A stretch of DNA of 64,000 nucleotides from Cliona cf. orientalis (lineage: Eukaryota; Porifera; Demospongiae; Clionaida; Clionaidae): the NCBI GenBank assembly GCA_963930775.1, contig OZ005698.1:1302001-1366000 (forward strand). Reading direction: 5' to 3'. Numbering within the stretch: the first letter of the stretch is position 1; each line of letters starts with the position of its first letter. Below are positions 63,381 through 64,000 of this stretch, piece after piece. A program made the position numbers and the translations under genes. Under the pieces are notes generated by a model, which was given only the letters and a program-made list of their open reading frames with translations, was not told where the DNA came from and did not search any database.

Positions 63381-63911
63381 TTAAGAGTATAAACAGGTGA
63401 TACCTCACAGTGCATCACAGTGTTGAATGATCTCTAGCTAGCTCTCAAGGCTGTGTATATGTGCAGCTGCCTCAGCTTTAGCATACTGGTGTGGGTGTGC
63501 TTGAGCAAGCCTTGGAATGATTTCCCTTATAGTAGATTAAGAAAAGAACTTTCATGTTGTCAAATTTTAAGAGAGTAAACAGGTGGTACTACCTCAGAGT
63601 GCATCACAGTGTCTAGCTCTAGCTCTCAAGGCTGTCTATGCAGCTGCCTCAACTTTAGCATACTGGTGTGGGTGTGCTTGAGCAAGCCTTGGAATGATTT
63701 CCCTTATAGTAGATTAAGAAAAGAACTTTCATGTTGTCAAATTTTAAGAGAGTAAACAGGTGGTACTACCTCAGAGTGCATCACAGTGTCTAGCTCTAGC
63801 TCTCAAGGCTGTCTATGCAGCTGCCTCAACTTTAGCATACTGGTGTGGGTGTGCTTGAGCAAGCCTTGGAATGATTTCCCTTATAGTAGATTAAGAAAAG
63901 AACTTTCATGT
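63381..63911 (+). repeat. Tandem repeat, 177-bp unit, three copies
   Basis: Marker AGATTAAGAAAAGAACTTTC occurs at 63534, 63711 and 63888, an exact 177-bp period. The last two copies are almost identical; the first is more diverged. There is no long open frame across the unit. Confidence 0.9.
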
Positions 63912-64000
63912 TGTCATAGTTCTCTAGGGTTCATGCAACCTCCACAGTAGTCAGTTGGTGATGATGAGCCTATAGTTGAGTATACTGCATGAAGTAGTTC

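Noticed and set aside
63534-63560. Shared word AAGAACTTTCATGT between the 177-bp repeat and the tRNA-like repeat
   Set aside because: A 14-base match alone is too short to claim common origin.

Overview
This is nuclear DNA from an early-branching animal, most likely a demosponge. The evidence is many short GT-AG introns (often 50-500 nt), a compact set of conserved animal and eukaryotic housekeeping genes on both strands, a TKL kinase fused to Kelch repeats of a type I associate with sponges, very long CT/GT microsatellites, and many short inverted-repeat elements. The phylum is an inference. No bacterial operon structure is present. I rebuilt gene models by hand from splice sites, reading-frame phase and remembered protein families.

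Layout, left to right. 1-3 kb: intergenic, with possible last exons of an unrecognised membrane protein (+). 3.4-8.8 kb: ADO, a cysteamine/N-terminal cysteine dioxygenase (+); one intron holds two copies of a tRNA-like repeat. 9.2-11.6 kb: kinase / coiled coil / Kelch fusion (+) with a frame break near its end. 11.9-17.1 kb: CDC45 (+, 19 exons) with two E2F-type sites upstream. 17.6-23.6 kb: RECK-like GPI-anchored protease-inhibitor-type protein (+, 15 exons). 24-25.7 kb: POLD4 (-), with a repeat cluster in its last intron. 25.8-28.3 kb: MTFP1 (+), head to head with POLD4. 28.5-29.5 kb: SNAP29-like (+). 29.8-30.4 kb: ARL16 (-). 30.7-34.1 kb: two tandem type I membrane proteins (+). 35.5-36.2 kb: intronless GIY-YIG/T5orf172-like gene (+). 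36.5-46.5 kb: EIF3C (-, 23 exons). 48.3-49.2 kb: cysteine-rich, probably GPI-anchored protein (+). 49.9-55.4 kb: eight-exon type I membrane protein (+). 57.2-61.2 kb: first three exons of its paralogue (+). 61-64 kb: repeats only.

The spliced models of ADO (233 aa), CDC45 (581), POLD4 (111), MTFP1 (228) and EIF3C (917) all keep an open, divisible-by-three frame and come close to family lengths. CDC45 and POLD4 both serve DNA replication, EIF3C translation initiation, SNAP29 and ARL16 membrane traffic, and MTFP1 mitochondrial fission. I see no evidence that they form one pathway. The surface proteins (RECK-like, the 30.7/32.7 kb pair, the 48.3 kb protein, the 49.9/57.2 kb pair) make this window rich in lineage-specific cell-surface genes.

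The least explained material is the two receptor pairs, the RECK-like domain order, the GIY-YIG-like gene, and a set of non-coding inverted-repeat families: seven elements ending in TACCGTA/TACGGTA, a family ending in a GCGCATGCGCC palindrome, and a recurrent GAGGCTAG fold-back.
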